A stretch of DNA of 64,000 nt from Malaciobacter marinus (GTDB lineage: Bacteria; Campylobacterota; Campylobacteria; Campylobacterales; Arcobacteraceae): the NCBI RefSeq assembly GCF_003544855.1, contig NZ_CP032101.1:2046001-2110000 (forward strand). Reading direction: 5' to 3'. The notes beneath the pieces are model-generated. The model worked only from the letters and a program-made list of their open reading frames with translations, was not told the DNA's origin and ran no database searches. A program made the position numbers and the translations under genes. This document shows positions 25,866 to 38,988 of this stretch, piece after piece; the first letter of the stretch is position 1; the number at the start of each line of letters is the position of its first letter.

Positions 25866-28226
25866 ATGCTTTCTAAAATGTCGATAAAGCAAAAGCTTAT
25901 ATTAATAATGTCAATACCTTTATGCGTAGTTATTCTACTAGCAGCAAAATTAGGTTATGACTCATATAAATATAATGACAATTTAAAACAACTAGATAAA
26001 GTCATTATTTTATCTACAAAAATTGGTGCGTTAGTACATGAAACTCAAAAAGAAAGAGGTATGACAGCTGGTTATTTAGGGAGTAAAGGAACAAAGTTTG
26101 AAAATAAGCTTCCAAGCCAACGAAACTTAACAAATAATAGATTAGAAGAGATAAAAACTTTTTTATCAAATTTTAACAAAAATAACTACTCGCAAGAATT
26201 TAGAAGTAATCTTGAAAATAGTTTACAAAATCTTACAAGATTATCAAAGATTAGATCAGAAGTTACAAATTTACAAATAAAAACTTCTGATGCAATAGGC
26301 TATTATACAAATACAAATGCAATGCTTTTAAATACTATTAGTAGTATTACAAAACTTTCAAGTAATGCCAAAGTTTCACAAGATTTGATTGCATACATGA
26401 ACTTTTTACTTTCAAAAGAAAGAGCAGGAATTGAAAGAGCTGTTGGTACAAATACTTTTGCAAGGGACAATTTTGGACCTAAAATGAAAGCAAAGTTTTA
26501 TAATCTTATTGCAGCACAAAACTCTTACATGGATTCATTTTTAAAAGTTTCTGACACCTTAGCAAAAAATTTTTACACACAAACTGTAAGAGGAAAAGCT
26601 ATTGAAGAAGTAAACAAAATGAGAGATATTGCACTTTATAGTCAAAAAGATTCAAATTTTGGAGTAGATGCAGCATATTGGTTTGATACAATCACTGATA
26701 AAATAAATTTATTAAAAAAAGTAGAAAATTTTTTAGCTGAACATTTAATTGAAACAATTGATAAAGAGATGAATGATGCTAGATTTGAGATGATTCTTTT
26801 TGGAATATTAAGTGCCATAGGTGTTATGTTAACTCTAATTTTAGCAAGAACTATTGCATTTACAATATTAATAGATGTTGATTTAGTAAGAAAAGGTTTG
26901 ACAGACTTTTTTGCCTTTATTAACTTTGAAAAAGATGATATTAATTTAGAGATTGTTGATTCAAAAGATGAGTTAGGAATGATGTCTAAACTTATTAATG
27001 AAAACATTAATAAAACAAAAGCAAATATCCAAGCTGATAAAAGATTAATTGCAAATACTATTGAAGTTGCAAATAAGATTAATAAAGGTCATTTGGATAC
27101 AAGAATTTCTGAAGATTCAAATAATCCTGCTTTAAGTGAATTAAAAGATATTATAAATCAAATGCTTGAAACGTTAAATTCTAACTTTGAAAATATTATG
27201 ACAGTTCTTAATTCTTATTCAAAATTAGATTTTAAACCAAAACTTGAAGATAATAACCTTGAGGGTATAATAAAAGAACTTGAGGATGATGTAAATATTT
27301 TAAGAGATGTGATTACAGAAACATTAGTGGAAAATAAAAAAACAGGCTTAGTTCTTAATCAAAGTGCAAATACACTAACTTTAAACATGGATCAAATTGC
27401 AAATGCTGCAAATAGTCAAGCAACATCACTTGAAGAAACAGCTGCAAGCTTAGAAGAGATAACATCAAATATCAAAAATAATACAGAAACAACTGTTCAA
27501 ATGGCTAGTTATGGTGAAAAAGTTAAATACTCTGTATCATCAGGAAGAGAGTTAGCAAATAGCACAGCTAACTCTATGGAAGATATAAATAATCAAACTA
27601 ATGCAATTACAGAAGCAATTACAGTAATTGATCAAATCTCATTTCAAACAAATATCCTTTCATTAAATGCAGCTGTTGAAGCTTCAACAGCAGGTGAAGC
27701 TGGAAAAGGCTTTGCAGTTGTTGCTCAAGAAGTAAGAAATCTTGCAAATAGAAGTGCAGAAGCAGCAAAACAAATTAAAGATTTAGTTGAACAAGCACAA
27801 CAAAAAACAACTGAAGGTAAAAAAGTTGCTGATAATATGATTACAGGGTATGAAGAATTAAATGAAAATATTAATAAAACTTTAGACTTAATAGACAATG
27901 TTACAATTGCTAGTAAAGAACAATCAACAGGTATGATTCAAATAAATGATGTAGTAAATAACTTAGATAAAATAACACAAGAGAATGCACAAAATGCTTC
28001 ACAAGCTGATGTTATTGCTAAAAAAACCCTTGAAATATCAAATATGATTATCGAACATGCAGATGCAAAAGATTTTGATGGAAAAAATAGTATCACAATA
28101 GAAAAAGAAGAAAACAGAACAAATCATAACTTTCAAAATAAAAAAAACTCTAAAGTAAAAAAGAGAATAAAAAGTGATAATAATTTTTCAGATAATACAT
28201 CAAATGATGATTGGGAAAGTTTCTAA
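25866..28226 (+). CDS. Chemoreceptor with NIT (nitrate/nitrite-type) sensor domain and C-terminal DWESF peptide
   Basis: Protein of 786 residues. A transmembrane helix near residues 10-28 is followed by a NIT domain (about 45-300, with [18 protein letters not shown] as signature), a second transmembrane helix near 305-330, a HAMP-like region and the MCP signalling domain with [18 protein letters not shown]. After the signalling domain a basic, Asn-rich linker ends in DDWESF, resembling the NWETF CheR/CheB docking pentapeptide of enteric receptors. The ribosome site GGGG lies 5 nt before the ATG. NIT domains are associated with nitrate or nitrite sensing; the ligand here is inferred. Confidence 0.9.
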   Translation: MLSKMSIKQKLILIMSIPLCVVILLAAKLGYDSYKYNDNLKQLDKVIILSTKIGALVHETQKERGMTAGYLGSKGTKFENKLPSQRNLTNNRLEEIKTFLSNFNKNNYSQEFRSNLENSLQNLTRLSKIRSEVTNLQIKTSDAIGYYTNTNAMLLNTISSITKLSSNAKVSQDLIAYMNFLLSKERAGIERAVGTNTFARDNFGPKMKAKFYNLIAAQNSYMDSFLKVSDTLAKNFYTQTVRGKAIEEVNKMRDIALYSQKDSNFGVDAAYWFDTITDKINLLKKVENFLAEHLIETIDKEMNDARFEMILFGILSAIGVMLTLILARTIAFTILIDVDLVRKGLTDFFAFINFEKDDINLEIVDSKDELGMMSKLINENINKTKANIQADKRLIANTIEVANKINKGHLDTRISEDSNNPALSELKDIINQMLETLNSNFENIMTVLNSYSKLDFKPKLEDNNLEGIIKELEDDVNILRDVITETLVENKKTGLVLNQSANTLTLNMDQIANAANSQATSLEETAASLEEITSNIKNNTETTVQMASYGEKVKYSVSSGRELANSTANSMEDINNQTNAITEAITVIDQISFQTNILSLNAAVEASTAGEAGKGFAVVAQEVRNLANRSAEAAKQIKDLVEQAQQKTTEGKKVADNMITGYEELNENINKTLDLIDNVTIASKEQSTGMIQINDVVNNLDKITQENAQNASQADVIAKKTLEISNMIIEHADAKDFDGKNSITIEKEENRTNHNFQNKKNSKVKKRIKSDNNFSDNTSNDDWESF

Positions 28227-28238
28227 TACTTTTTCTTT

Positions 28239-28265
28239 TATAGAAGTAGATTATCTACTTCTATA
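28239..28265. terminator. Bidirectional terminator between NIT receptor and sbcC
   Basis: TATAGAAGTAGA / TCTACTTCTATA with TTA loop, a perfect 12-bp stem. It overlaps the last codons of sbcC and is flanked by T-rich sequence toward the receptor gene. Confidence 0.8.
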
Positions 28266-30633
28266 CTTCAATTAATCTTTCAAACATCTCTTTAATTTCT
28301 GTTTCATGACTGATTAAAAATATCTGTCTATATTGTTCTTTTATTGTATGAAAGGCCTCAAGTATTTCTAGTCTTCTAGTTTCATCTTGACTTCCAAAAA
28401 CTTCATCAAATGCTAAAAATCCAATTTGAGAGCTTCCATTTAATTCCATTAAAGTTTTTGAAATAGCAATTCTTAAAACTAAATTTGCTAAATCAACCTC
28501 TCCACCACTAAATCTTTCAATTGGGTATTTTTTACCATCATCATAAATATAAAAATCAAAATCATTTGAAACTTCTATAAATTGATATTTTCCTTTTGTA
28601 ATTTTAGAATACATAATTGATGCAATCTGAGATATTTTTGGAGCAATTTTTGAATTAATATTTGTTTTAAACTCAGCCATTGATAGTTTTAATTTTGTAT
28701 AATCATTTAAATCTTCAATCTTAACCTGAAGTTTTATTTTTTGCTCTTCATTCTCTTTTAATCTGTTATTTATACTATTTATCTCACCATTAATTTTTGA
28801 TTCTTGAAGTTTTTTATTATAAAGTAATTCTGTTAAATCATCTTTTTTTCTAAGAGTTTCATCTAAATTTTTTTTCAACAAAATATGAGTATTCTCATCA
28901 TATAATATCTCTTTTTCATCATTTTTCAATTGACTTATTTTTAAAACTAAAGATTCTTTTTCTTTTACTGCTTCTTTTAAAGAGATGAGTAATTTATTTT
29001 CACCTTGCAATTGTGCTTCTAAACTTATTAAATATTCATATTCAACTTTTAAATTTTGAAACTTTTCAATCATATCTTCATGTAGTTTTTTATCATATAC
29101 ATACTCTTGAAGTTTTTCAATAGCTTCGTTATTTCCTTTTCCTCTTGTTTCTATATCATTTAAATATGATTTACTTTTTAATAAATCTTTTTTTCTTTCG
29201 TTTAAAATATTTAATTTTGAATGAATATCTTTCTCTTTTAATACAGTTTTATCATACTCATCTTGTTTTATTTCAATTCTTTTATTTAATTCTTCTAATT
29301 TAGATTCATAAATATAAATATTTTTTTCATAAGTTTTTTCTATTAGCTCATACAATGAATTTAAAACCTTATCATAATCATCTAATAGTTCTCTAGTACA
29401 AGTAGGACACTTAGAGTTTTTACCTAAACTTTGAATAGTTTGAATCTTTGATTTAGTATCTTTAATTAGATTTTGTTCTCCTGCTATTTTATCCCTAAGC
29501 TCTCGTTCATCAATCTTTTTATCTTGTAGCTGTTTTTGATACAACTTTATTTTATCTTTTAGCTCTTTTTGTTCTAATTGCACAGAATTAACATTTACTA
29601 TTTCTTCTTCTAAAAACTTAATCTCATCTTTTTGTTTTTTATATGCAAGTCTTAACTCATCTCTTTCTTTTATAAGTCCGATTTTTTTTAAATATTTTTC
29701 TTTTAAATCATCTTGTTGTTTTAAGTTATTTACTATTTTTTCATACTCATTTTTCACAATTTTTTTTATTTTATACTCTTCTTTTTTTGCTTCTAATTGA
29801 GTTTTTTGAGTTTGCAGTTCATTTATATTTTTTATTGTTGATTCTAATTTTGATTCATAAAGTTTAATTTTATTTTGATAATCATTTTTTTGTTCTTTTA
29901 TCTTCTCAAAACGAATTAGCTGTTCTTTAATTGATTTCTCTTCATCTATAAGTTTTTGTTTTTGTTCTTCTCTTAAGTTGATTTTCTCTTTTAGTATTTT
30001 TAATGACTCTTGATAACTTTTAATATGTGTTTCATATTCATCTACTTGCTCAATATTTAATAAAAAAGAAGAAAAACTCTTTATCTCTTTGTTTAAATCT
30101 GAAATGCTTTCTTTTAAAAATTTCTCAATTTGATCAATTTTTTCTAATCCTAAAAGCTTTCTTATCATCTTTTTACGATGTTCATTATCTAAACTACTAA
30201 GACTTGTTAACTCTTTTTGTGAAGCAAATAGTGTATTTAAAAACGCATCTTTTGTCATTTTAGTCATATTAATAATATACCTAGTTACATCTTTTGCACC
30301 ATTTACAATTAATTCATTATTTTTATAAAGTTTTGCAATTGCATTTAAATTTTTTCCTCTAAACTCTCTTACTACCTTATAATCAAGATTATCAAACTCA
30401 AATTCAAGTAAAACAATTAATTCATCTTTACTATTTGCTCTTACATTTTTAACAAGTTCTTTTGAACCTTTTGATTTAAGCTCCCCATACAATGCAAATA
30501 ATATTGCTTCAAAAACAGTTGATTTTCCACTTCCATTTTTTCCAATTATTCCAGTAAGGCCATCATAAAAGTCTATTTCAAAATTTTTATATTTCTTGAA
30601 GTTTTTCAAACTAAGTTTAGTTAATATCATCAT
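28261..30633 (-). CDS. sbcC: Exonuclease subunit SbcC (Rad50-like SMC ATPase)
   Basis: Protein of 790 residues forming the ATPase/coiled-coil half of the SbcCD nuclease that cleaves hairpins and DNA ends. Walker A GKNGSGKST lies near residue 30, a long coiled coil is broken by a zinc hook CPTC in the middle (about residue 405), and the C-terminal half has signature FSGGEVDLANLVLR and Walker B FLAFDEVFGSQD. A longer frame begins at 30663, but GAGGAAAG at 30636-30643 places the start at the ATG pair at 30633/30630. It overlaps sbcD by 17 bp. Shorter than the E. coli protein, as usual for Rad50-type SbcC. Confidence 0.92.
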   Translation of the reverse strand: MMILTKLSLKNFKKYKNFEIDFYDGLTGIIGKNGSGKSTVFEAILFALYGELKSKGSKELVKNVRANSKDELIVLLEFEFDNLDYKVVREFRGKNLNAIAKLYKNNELIVNGAKDVTRYIINMTKMTKDAFLNTLFASQKELTSLSSLDNEHRKKMIRKLLGLEKIDQIEKFLKESISDLNKEIKSFSSFLLNIEQVDEYETHIKSYQESLKILKEKINLREEQKQKLIDEEKSIKEQLIRFEKIKEQKNDYQNKIKLYESKLESTIKNINELQTQKTQLEAKKEEYKIKKIVKNEYEKIVNNLKQQDDLKEKYLKKIGLIKERDELRLAYKKQKDEIKFLEEEIVNVNSVQLEQKELKDKIKLYQKQLQDKKIDERELRDKIAGEQNLIKDTKSKIQTIQSLGKNSKCPTCTRELLDDYDKVLNSLYELIEKTYEKNIYIYESKLEELNKRIEIKQDEYDKTVLKEKDIHSKLNILNERKKDLLKSKSYLNDIETRGKGNNEAIEKLQEYVYDKKLHEDMIEKFQNLKVEYEYLISLEAQLQGENKLLISLKEAVKEKESLVLKISQLKNDEKEILYDENTHILLKKNLDETLRKKDDLTELLYNKKLQESKINGEINSINNRLKENEEQKIKLQVKIEDLNDYTKLKLSMAEFKTNINSKIAPKISQIASIMYSKITKGKYQFIEVSNDFDFYIYDDGKKYPIERFSGGEVDLANLVLRIAISKTLMELNGSSQIGFLAFDEVFGSQDETRRLEILEAFHTIKEQYRQIFLISHETEIKEMFERLIEV

Positions 30634-31732
30634 AACTTTCCTCATACTTAGCAAAAAGTTCATCTGATTTAAATTTCAATCTTTCATATTCATCTTTTGC
30701 ACAATACTCTTCTAAAAACTCTGTAAAATACTCTTTTAAAGATATTGCTTGTATATCATCAACTTTGAAATCTTCTTCTTTTATAAACTCTCTTTTGACA
30801 ACAACTTGTAAACAATTTGTAAAATACTCTTTAATTTGATGATTTGATATATCTATTGATTTTAAAGCTGTCAAATTATTAATAACAACTTGTATAATTG
30901 CTCCATTAAGATTTGATTTATCAATTGAACTTAATTCTTTTTCAAAATTATTTCCATCAATTTCAAAACTATAAAAAGGCCTAATTGAAATATGTTTAAA
31001 ATTAACTTCTAAACTATTATTTAGATTTACTAAAATATATCCCTTGTTGTTTCTTTTATCATTTAAAGAAGTCCTTTCACTACTTCCACTATAAAATACA
31101 TTCTCATATTTTCCAACTTTTGAAAATCCATGCCAATGTCCAAGGGCTACATAATCCATTTTCTCAAAAATATACTCTTTATCTTTAGGGTAAACAAACT
31201 CTCCAAACTCACTCATTAAATATGAAGCTCCAACACTACAATGTAACATCATAATATTTTTTTTATAATTGTTAATAGAAGATTCTAACTTATCAAGTTC
31301 ATTATAAATACCACTTTCCTCATTTAAATGAGGAATAGTATGAAATACAATATTATCAAATTCAAAAGTTTCATATTTAGATGAGTAAGCACAGTAAATA
31401 TTACTAAAATTATCAAATATTGAAAGAATTGGTTTTGATGTTACAGTTCTTGGAGTAGAATGATTTCCTGCAATTAAAATAATAGGTATATTCAAACTAT
31501 TTAAATACGCAAATTTATCTAGGGCAAATGCAATTGCCCTATTACTTGGACTACTTCTATGAAATAAATCTCCTGTATGAATAATATAATCAGGTTTAAT
31601 CTTAATAATACTTTGAACTATATCATCAAATGCTTTATAAAAATCAACTTCACGCTGATTTATACCATCACTATTTAAAATATCTAAATCATTAAAACCT
31701 AAATGAGTATCACTAAAATGTATAATCTTCAA
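30617..31732 (-). CDS. sbcD: Exonuclease subunit SbcD (Mre11-like phosphoesterase)
   Basis: Nuclease subunit of 371 residues pairing with SbcC. Metallophosphoesterase motifs are in order: FSDTHLGF (residues 5-12), HTGDLFHRS, AGNHSTPR, MLHCSVG and ALGHWHGFSK. It starts at the ATG right at the operon head and its last codons contain the sbcC ribosome site, so expression is coupled. Confidence 0.93.
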   Translation of the reverse strand: MKIIHFSDTHLGFNDLDILNSDGINQREVDFYKAFDDIVQSIIKIKPDYIIHTGDLFHRSSPSNRAIAFALDKFAYLNSLNIPIILIAGNHSTPRTVTSKPILSIFDNFSNIYCAYSSKYETFEFDNIVFHTIPHLNEESGIYNELDKLESSINNYKKNIMMLHCSVGASYLMSEFGEFVYPKDKEYIFEKMDYVALGHWHGFSKVGKYENVFYSGSSERTSLNDKRNNKGYILVNLNNSLEVNFKHISIRPFYSFEIDGNNFEKELSSIDKSNLNGAIIQVVINNLTALKSIDISNHQIKEYFTNCLQVVVKREFIKEEDFKVDDIQAISLKEYFTEFLEEYCAKDEYERLKFKSDELFAKYEESYDDIN

Positions 31733-31792
31733 AATTTATCCATTCATTATAAAATTAGAGTAAAAAGTCACAATAATTTTACTTATTAAAAA

Positions 31793-31798
31793 TATAAT
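31793..31798 (+). promoter_or_regulatory. -10 element for the 24-codon ORF
   Basis: TATAAT about 27 bp before the ATG at 31825, followed by AAAAGGTG at 31813-31820 as ribosome site. ACCTTTT (31801-31807) could pair with AAAAGGT (31813-31819) and hide that site if the transcript begins early enough. Confidence 0.4.
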
Positions 31799-31824
31799 AT
31801 ACCTTTTAAATCAAAAGGTGTGTT

Positions 31825-31899
31825 ATGTTAAGTTTTTCAGCTTTATTAGTAATAGTTATTGGACTATACCTAGCTTTAATAGCAACATTGCTTATATAA
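31825..31899 (+). CDS. Possible 24-residue single-helix membrane peptide
   Basis: ATG-initiated frame of 24 codons, MLSFSALLVIVIGLYLALIA followed by TLLI, almost entirely hydrophobic and the length of one transmembrane helix. It has a consensus -10, a short leader and a ribosome site at good spacing, which is more than expected by chance for an intergenic ORF. It sits alone between sbcD (divergent) and a hypothetical gene (convergent, 3 bp away). I do not recognise it. Function unknown; it could also be a spurious frame. Confidence 0.45.
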   Translation: MLSFSALLVIVIGLYLALIATLLI

Positions 31900-31902
31900 G
31901 TA

Positions 31903-32439
31903 TTATTTCAATAAATAAGGCAAATCTCTTTTTAGACTGTCAAGTAAACCTTCATTTAAAAATAGTTTTGCATACTTCTTATTTTGATTTTTATAAGCAT
32001 ATGCACAAACATATCTATTCTTTTGAATAATAGAAATAGCATGTTCTAAATTTACTTTATTCTCTTCATTTGAATTATAGTATTTATACATCTGTTCTAA
32101 GGGCTTTTCAAAATTAGTATCTTTTAAAAATACAATACTTTCATCTAAAAACTCAATAACATTTTCTTTTCCAGATTTTATATTACAAAATGCAGCTTTC
32201 ACATCATCCATCATTACATCAAATTTATAACCTGCTAAAAGCAATTTTTTTACATTTTCTATATCATTTTCTTGAAAATAATATTGTAATAGAAGTTTAC
32301 AATAATGATTTAACAAATCCTCTTCTTCATTTGCTAGTTCATCTAATACAATATCAACATCTTTAATCTTATCATTTTTAATAAATTCATTATGAAATAT
32401 TCCTATTTGACCAATTATTTCATGTAGCCTATCACTCAT
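31903..32439 (-). CDS. Hypothetical protein, cytoplasmic, all-helical
   Basis: Protein of 178 residues with no signal peptide or membrane segment. Leu- and Asn/Lys-rich helices dominate (NHYCKLLLQYYFQENDIEN, KKLLLAGYKFDVMMDD, YVCAYAYKNQNKKYAKLF). The pattern weakly suggests helical repeats, but no family motif is recognised. The start at 32439 has AAGGAAAAATA upstream. It lies downstream of the rRNA operon terminator on the same strand and is convergent with the small hydrophobic ORF. Confidence 0.7.
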   Translation of the reverse strand: MSDRLHEIIGQIGIFHNEFIKNDKIKDVDIVLDELANEEEDLLNHYCKLLLQYYFQENDIENVKKLLLAGYKFDVMMDDVKAAFCNIKSGKENVIEFLDESIVFLKDTNFEKPLEQMYKYYNSNEENKVNLEHAISIIQKNRYVCAYAYKNQNKKYAKLFLNEGLLDSLKRDLPYLLK

Positions 32440-32620
32440 TATTTTTCCTTATTAAATATCCTTTATTATATCTACTATATTTTAATATGATGTTAATTAG
32501 ACAAAGAAACTGCCTGGCTTCTAATAAGAAACAATAATAAAAAAGTAAAAAGGTAAACCAGCAAGGATAATAAAAATAAGAAGGTAAAAAATATAGGATA
32601 AAAAAGGCAAAAACGAAGGC

Positions 32621-32676
32621 AAAAAAAAAAGCCCATAACTAAGATAACTGAAAAAAGTTAAAATAGATAAGGGCTT
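32621..32676 (-). terminator. rRNA operon terminator
   Basis: Downstream of 5S on the - strand, AAGCCC (32671-32676) pairs with GGGCTT (32629-32634) around an internal smaller AACT/AGTT hairpin, and is followed by a run of ten T residues (32621-32630 as A on +). This is a strong Rho-independent stop. Confidence 0.8.
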
Positions 32677-32689
32677 AAAAAAACTCAAG

Positions 32690-32807
32690 AGCTGGCAGAG
32701 GCCTACGTTTCCACACCTGAAAGGTGCAGTATTATCAGCGCAGAAGTGCTTGACTTCCAGGTTCGGTATGGATCTGGGTATTTCCACTTCGCTATATCCA
32801 CCAGCAA
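32690..32807 (-). rRNA. rrf: 5S ribosomal RNA
   Basis: About 117 nt. The 5' end GCTGGTGGATATAGCG and 3' end CCTCTGCCAGC pair to form helix 1, and the conserved CCGAACCTGGAAGTCAAGC segment is internal. It lies 3' of 23S and before the operon terminator. Ends are approximate by a few bases. Confidence 0.9.
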
Positions 32808-32850
32808 TATGAGTATACAATGAATTTTATTATTCACTCTATACTCATAT
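32807..32850 (-). repeat. Stem-loop in 23S-5S spacer
   Basis: ATATGAGTATA (32807-32817) and TATACTCATAT (32840-32850) are perfect 11-bp complements with further TGAAT/ATTCA pairing inside. A second TGAGTATA at 32853-32860 could compete for pairing. Probably a processing signal at the 5' side of 5S. Confidence 0.6.
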
Positions 32851-32879
32851 TTTGAGTATATTAATGTTAAAGTCTCTTT

Positions 32880-32922
32880 GAACACAACTTTAGTAAACTT
32901 AATAAGATAGTAAACCAAGTAT

Positions 32923-32930
<8 letters not shown>
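32880..32930 (-). repeat. 3' arm of pre-23S processing stem
   Basis: This segment is a near-complete reverse complement of 35881-35927 (shared TACTATCTTATTAA and GTTGTGTTC blocks), so the precursor closes into a long helix around 23S, the usual RNase III substrate. Confidence 0.75.
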
Positions 32931-35845
<2,915 letters not shown>

Positions 35846-35880
35846 TTTAATTAGATCTTACTCTAACCTTTTTTGATAAT

Positions 35881-35927
35881 TATTCCTTGGCTACTATCTT
35901 ATTAAATTTAATAAAATAGTTGTGTTC
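35881..35927 (-). repeat. 5' arm of pre-23S processing stem
   Basis: Complement of 32880-32930 across the 23S gene; see that entry. The run CTACTATCTTATTAAAT with the TAGTTGTGTTC block defines the arm. Confidence 0.75.
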
Positions 35928-36078
35928 TTCTTCTTTTCTTGAAATTGCTTTCTTTTCTTAGAAAAATTTTTGACTTTAACATTATATTTTTAAATAACTC
36001 TTTAATCTTCTCATCTCTGAAAAAATTAAATATAAATTCAATCTTCGTTGAACTTATATTTAACTTCTTCTTATTTGT

Positions 36079-36154
36079 TGGTGGAGAATAGCGGGATCGA
36101 ACCGCTGACCTCCTGCGTGCAAGGCAGGCGCTCTCCCAGCTGAGCTAATTCCCC
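36079..36154 (-). tRNA. tRNA-Ala (UGC)
   Basis: 76 nt with encoded CCA. The acceptor begins GGGGAATTAGCTCAGC, the anticodon loop reads TTGCA, and the T loop GTTCGATCC is standard. It lies in the 16S-23S spacer. Confidence 0.97.
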
Positions 36155-36190
36155 AACTTTTTAATCTCTTCTTTTAAGATTATTTAATCA

Positions 36191-36267
36191 TGGTGGGCCT
36201 ACCAGGACTTGAACCTGGGACCTCACGATTATCAGTCGAGCGCTCTAGCCAGCTGAGCTATAGGCCC
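36191..36267 (-). tRNA. tRNA-Ile (GAU)
   Basis: 77 nt with encoded CCA. The 5' end is GGGCCTATAGCTCAGC, the anticodon loop is CTGATAAT, and the T loop GTTCAAGTC is standard. First tRNA in the 16S-23S spacer, the usual Ile-Ala order. Confidence 0.97.
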
Positions 36268-36290
36268 TCTCACCTATCTTTTAAATAACC

Positions 36291-36314
36291 TTTATAAACT
36301 GAATATATATTGAC
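36291..36314 (-). repeat. 3' arm of pre-16S processing stem
   Basis: Complementary to 37985-38009 on the far side of 16S with a single-base bulge (shared TATATATTCAGTTTATAAA). Expected RNase III cleavage stem for 16S maturation. Confidence 0.8.
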
Positions 36315-36354
36315 TTTTTGATTAAGAGTTTTGACTCTCTTAATCTTTTCTCTG

Positions 36355-37869
<1,515 letters not shown>

Positions 37870-37984
37870 GTGTTTGTTCTCTGACTAATTATGTATTTCT
37901 ATACAAAATTAATTACTCATTGTTTTATCATACTTTTTTGTATGATATTATAGACGAAGAATTTGTATTCTTCTTTTTTTTCTT

Positions 37985-38009
37985 GTCATATATATATTCA
38001 GTTTATAAA
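37985..38009 (-). repeat. 5' arm of pre-16S processing stem
   Basis: Pairs with 36291-36314; see that entry. It lies about 115 nt before the 16S 5' end. Confidence 0.8.
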
Positions 38010-38036
38010 AGTTACTTCTCTTACAAACTTACTTTG

Positions 38037-38047
38037 TGTTAAAGAAC
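38037..38047 (-). promoter_or_regulatory. boxA-like antitermination site
   Basis: On the - strand GTTCTTTAACA, close to the E. coli rrn boxA TGCTCTTTAACA, placed in the leader between promoter and 16S, where NusB/NusE-dependent antitermination complexes assemble. Confidence 0.6.
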
Positions 38048-38102
38048 TCAATCCCTTCTTCAGCTCTCAATCTCTTGTTTGCCTCAGCGAATTTGGACGG
38101 GA

Positions 38103-38131
38103 ATTATAGACAAATTCTTTCCCTTTGTCAA
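38103..38131 (-). promoter_or_regulatory. rrn promoter, perfect -35/-10 consensus
   Basis: On the - strand TTGACA (38126-38131), 17-bp spacer and TATAAT (38103-38108). Downstream the discriminator reads TCCCGTCC, GC-rich as in promoters under stringent (ppGpp) control. The upstream region is A/T-rich like an UP element. Confidence 0.85.
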
Positions 38132-38258
38132 GGGTTTAGTCTTAATTTTGGCTTAAATTTTTGAGGTTTTACCTATATTTTTTGCTTTCTCTATATTTTA
38201 TGGGGTTTATTTATAGTATGATAGTTTTTTATTGTTAGTAATTAAGTATTTTTAAGAT

Positions 38259-38289
38259 AAAAAGAGAGAAGTTAGACTTCTTTCTTTTT
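38259..38289 (-). terminator. Terminator after mtnN
   Basis: AAAAAGAGAGAAGT / ACTTCTTTCTTTTT with TAG loop, 14-bp stem with one G-U pair, directly beyond the mtnN stop. The rrn promoter begins about 130 bp further on. Confidence 0.75.
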
Positions 38290-38292
38290 AAT

Positions 38293-38988
38293 TTATTTAT
38301 TTAGTTTTTTAGCTATTTTTAAAATATAATCAGCTGAAATTTGTGCACTAGATTTTAAAAATTCATCAAAATCAAAATTTGCTTCCATATCTGCACTATC
38401 AGAAATTGATCTTAAAATAAAAAATGGAATATTTAATGAATCACATATAACAGCAACACTAGCACCTTCCATTTCAAGTGCATCAGCTTTAAATGTATTT
38501 TGAATAAAATCTTTTCTTTCATTAGAGTGAACAAATTGATCTCCTGTTGCTATAGTTCCTTCTATAACTTTTAAAGAGTTCTCTTCTGCAACTTCTTTAG
38601 CTACATTTCTTAGTTCTTGTGAAGTTTCAACAAAAACTTTTCCTCCTGGAACAAAACCATGTGGATGTCCAAAAGCTGTAATATCTAAATCATGTTGGCA
38701 AAGTTTATCAGCAATTATAAGATCACCAATTTTTAGTTGATTATTTACAGCACCTGCAACACCAGAAAAAAGTAGTGTATCACAAGAAAATTTCTCTATC
38801 ATAGTAGTTGCAGTTAAACTTGCAAACACTTTTCCTATTTTTGAGTGTGCTATTACAATATCTAATCCATCTAATGAAACTTCGTAATATTTATTATCTG
38901 CATATTCTGTAACTTTAATATCTTCAAAGTTTGCTAAAAGAGGTTCAATCTCTTCTTGCATAGCGCCCATTATTGCTAATTTATTCAT
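38293..38988 (-). CDS. mtnN: 5'-methylthioadenosine/S-adenosylhomocysteine nucleosidase
   Basis: Enzyme of 231 residues cleaving MTA, SAH and, in Campylobacterota, often aminofutalosine. It opens with LAIMGAMQEEIEPLL (the catalytic Glu12 region), has FSGVAGAVN, the substrate segment ATGDQFVHSN, and ends with ALEMEGASVAVIC and ISDSADMEANFDF (catalytic Asp), as in MTAN. It overlaps fabD by 8 bp and is the last gene before a terminator. A role in the futalosine menaquinone pathway is possible but not shown here. Confidence 0.95.
   Translation of the reverse strand: MNKLAIMGAMQEEIEPLLANFEDIKVTEYADNKYYEVSLDGLDIVIAHSKIGKVFASLTATTMIEKFSCDTLLFSGVAGAVNNQLKIGDLIIADKLCQHDLDITAFGHPHGFVPGGKVFVETSQELRNVAKEVAEENSLKVIEGTIATGDQFVHSNERKDFIQNTFKADALEMEGASVAVICDSLNIPFFILRSISDSADMEANFDFDEFLKSSAQISADYILKIAKKLNK

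Larger units (their letters stand above)
37870..38102 (-). promoter_or_regulatory. rRNA leader region
   Basis: Roughly 230-nt transcribed leader between the rrn promoter and 16S. It contains the boxA-like element (38037-38047) and the 5' arm of the 16S processing stem (37985-38009). The rest is AT-rich with no gene. Confidence 0.6.

Noticed and set aside
32521-32918. Open frames across the 5S gene and terminator, including a hydrophobic 99-codon frame
   Set aside because: They read through 5S rRNA and a pyrimidine tract; hydrophobicity is a by-product of T-rich codons.
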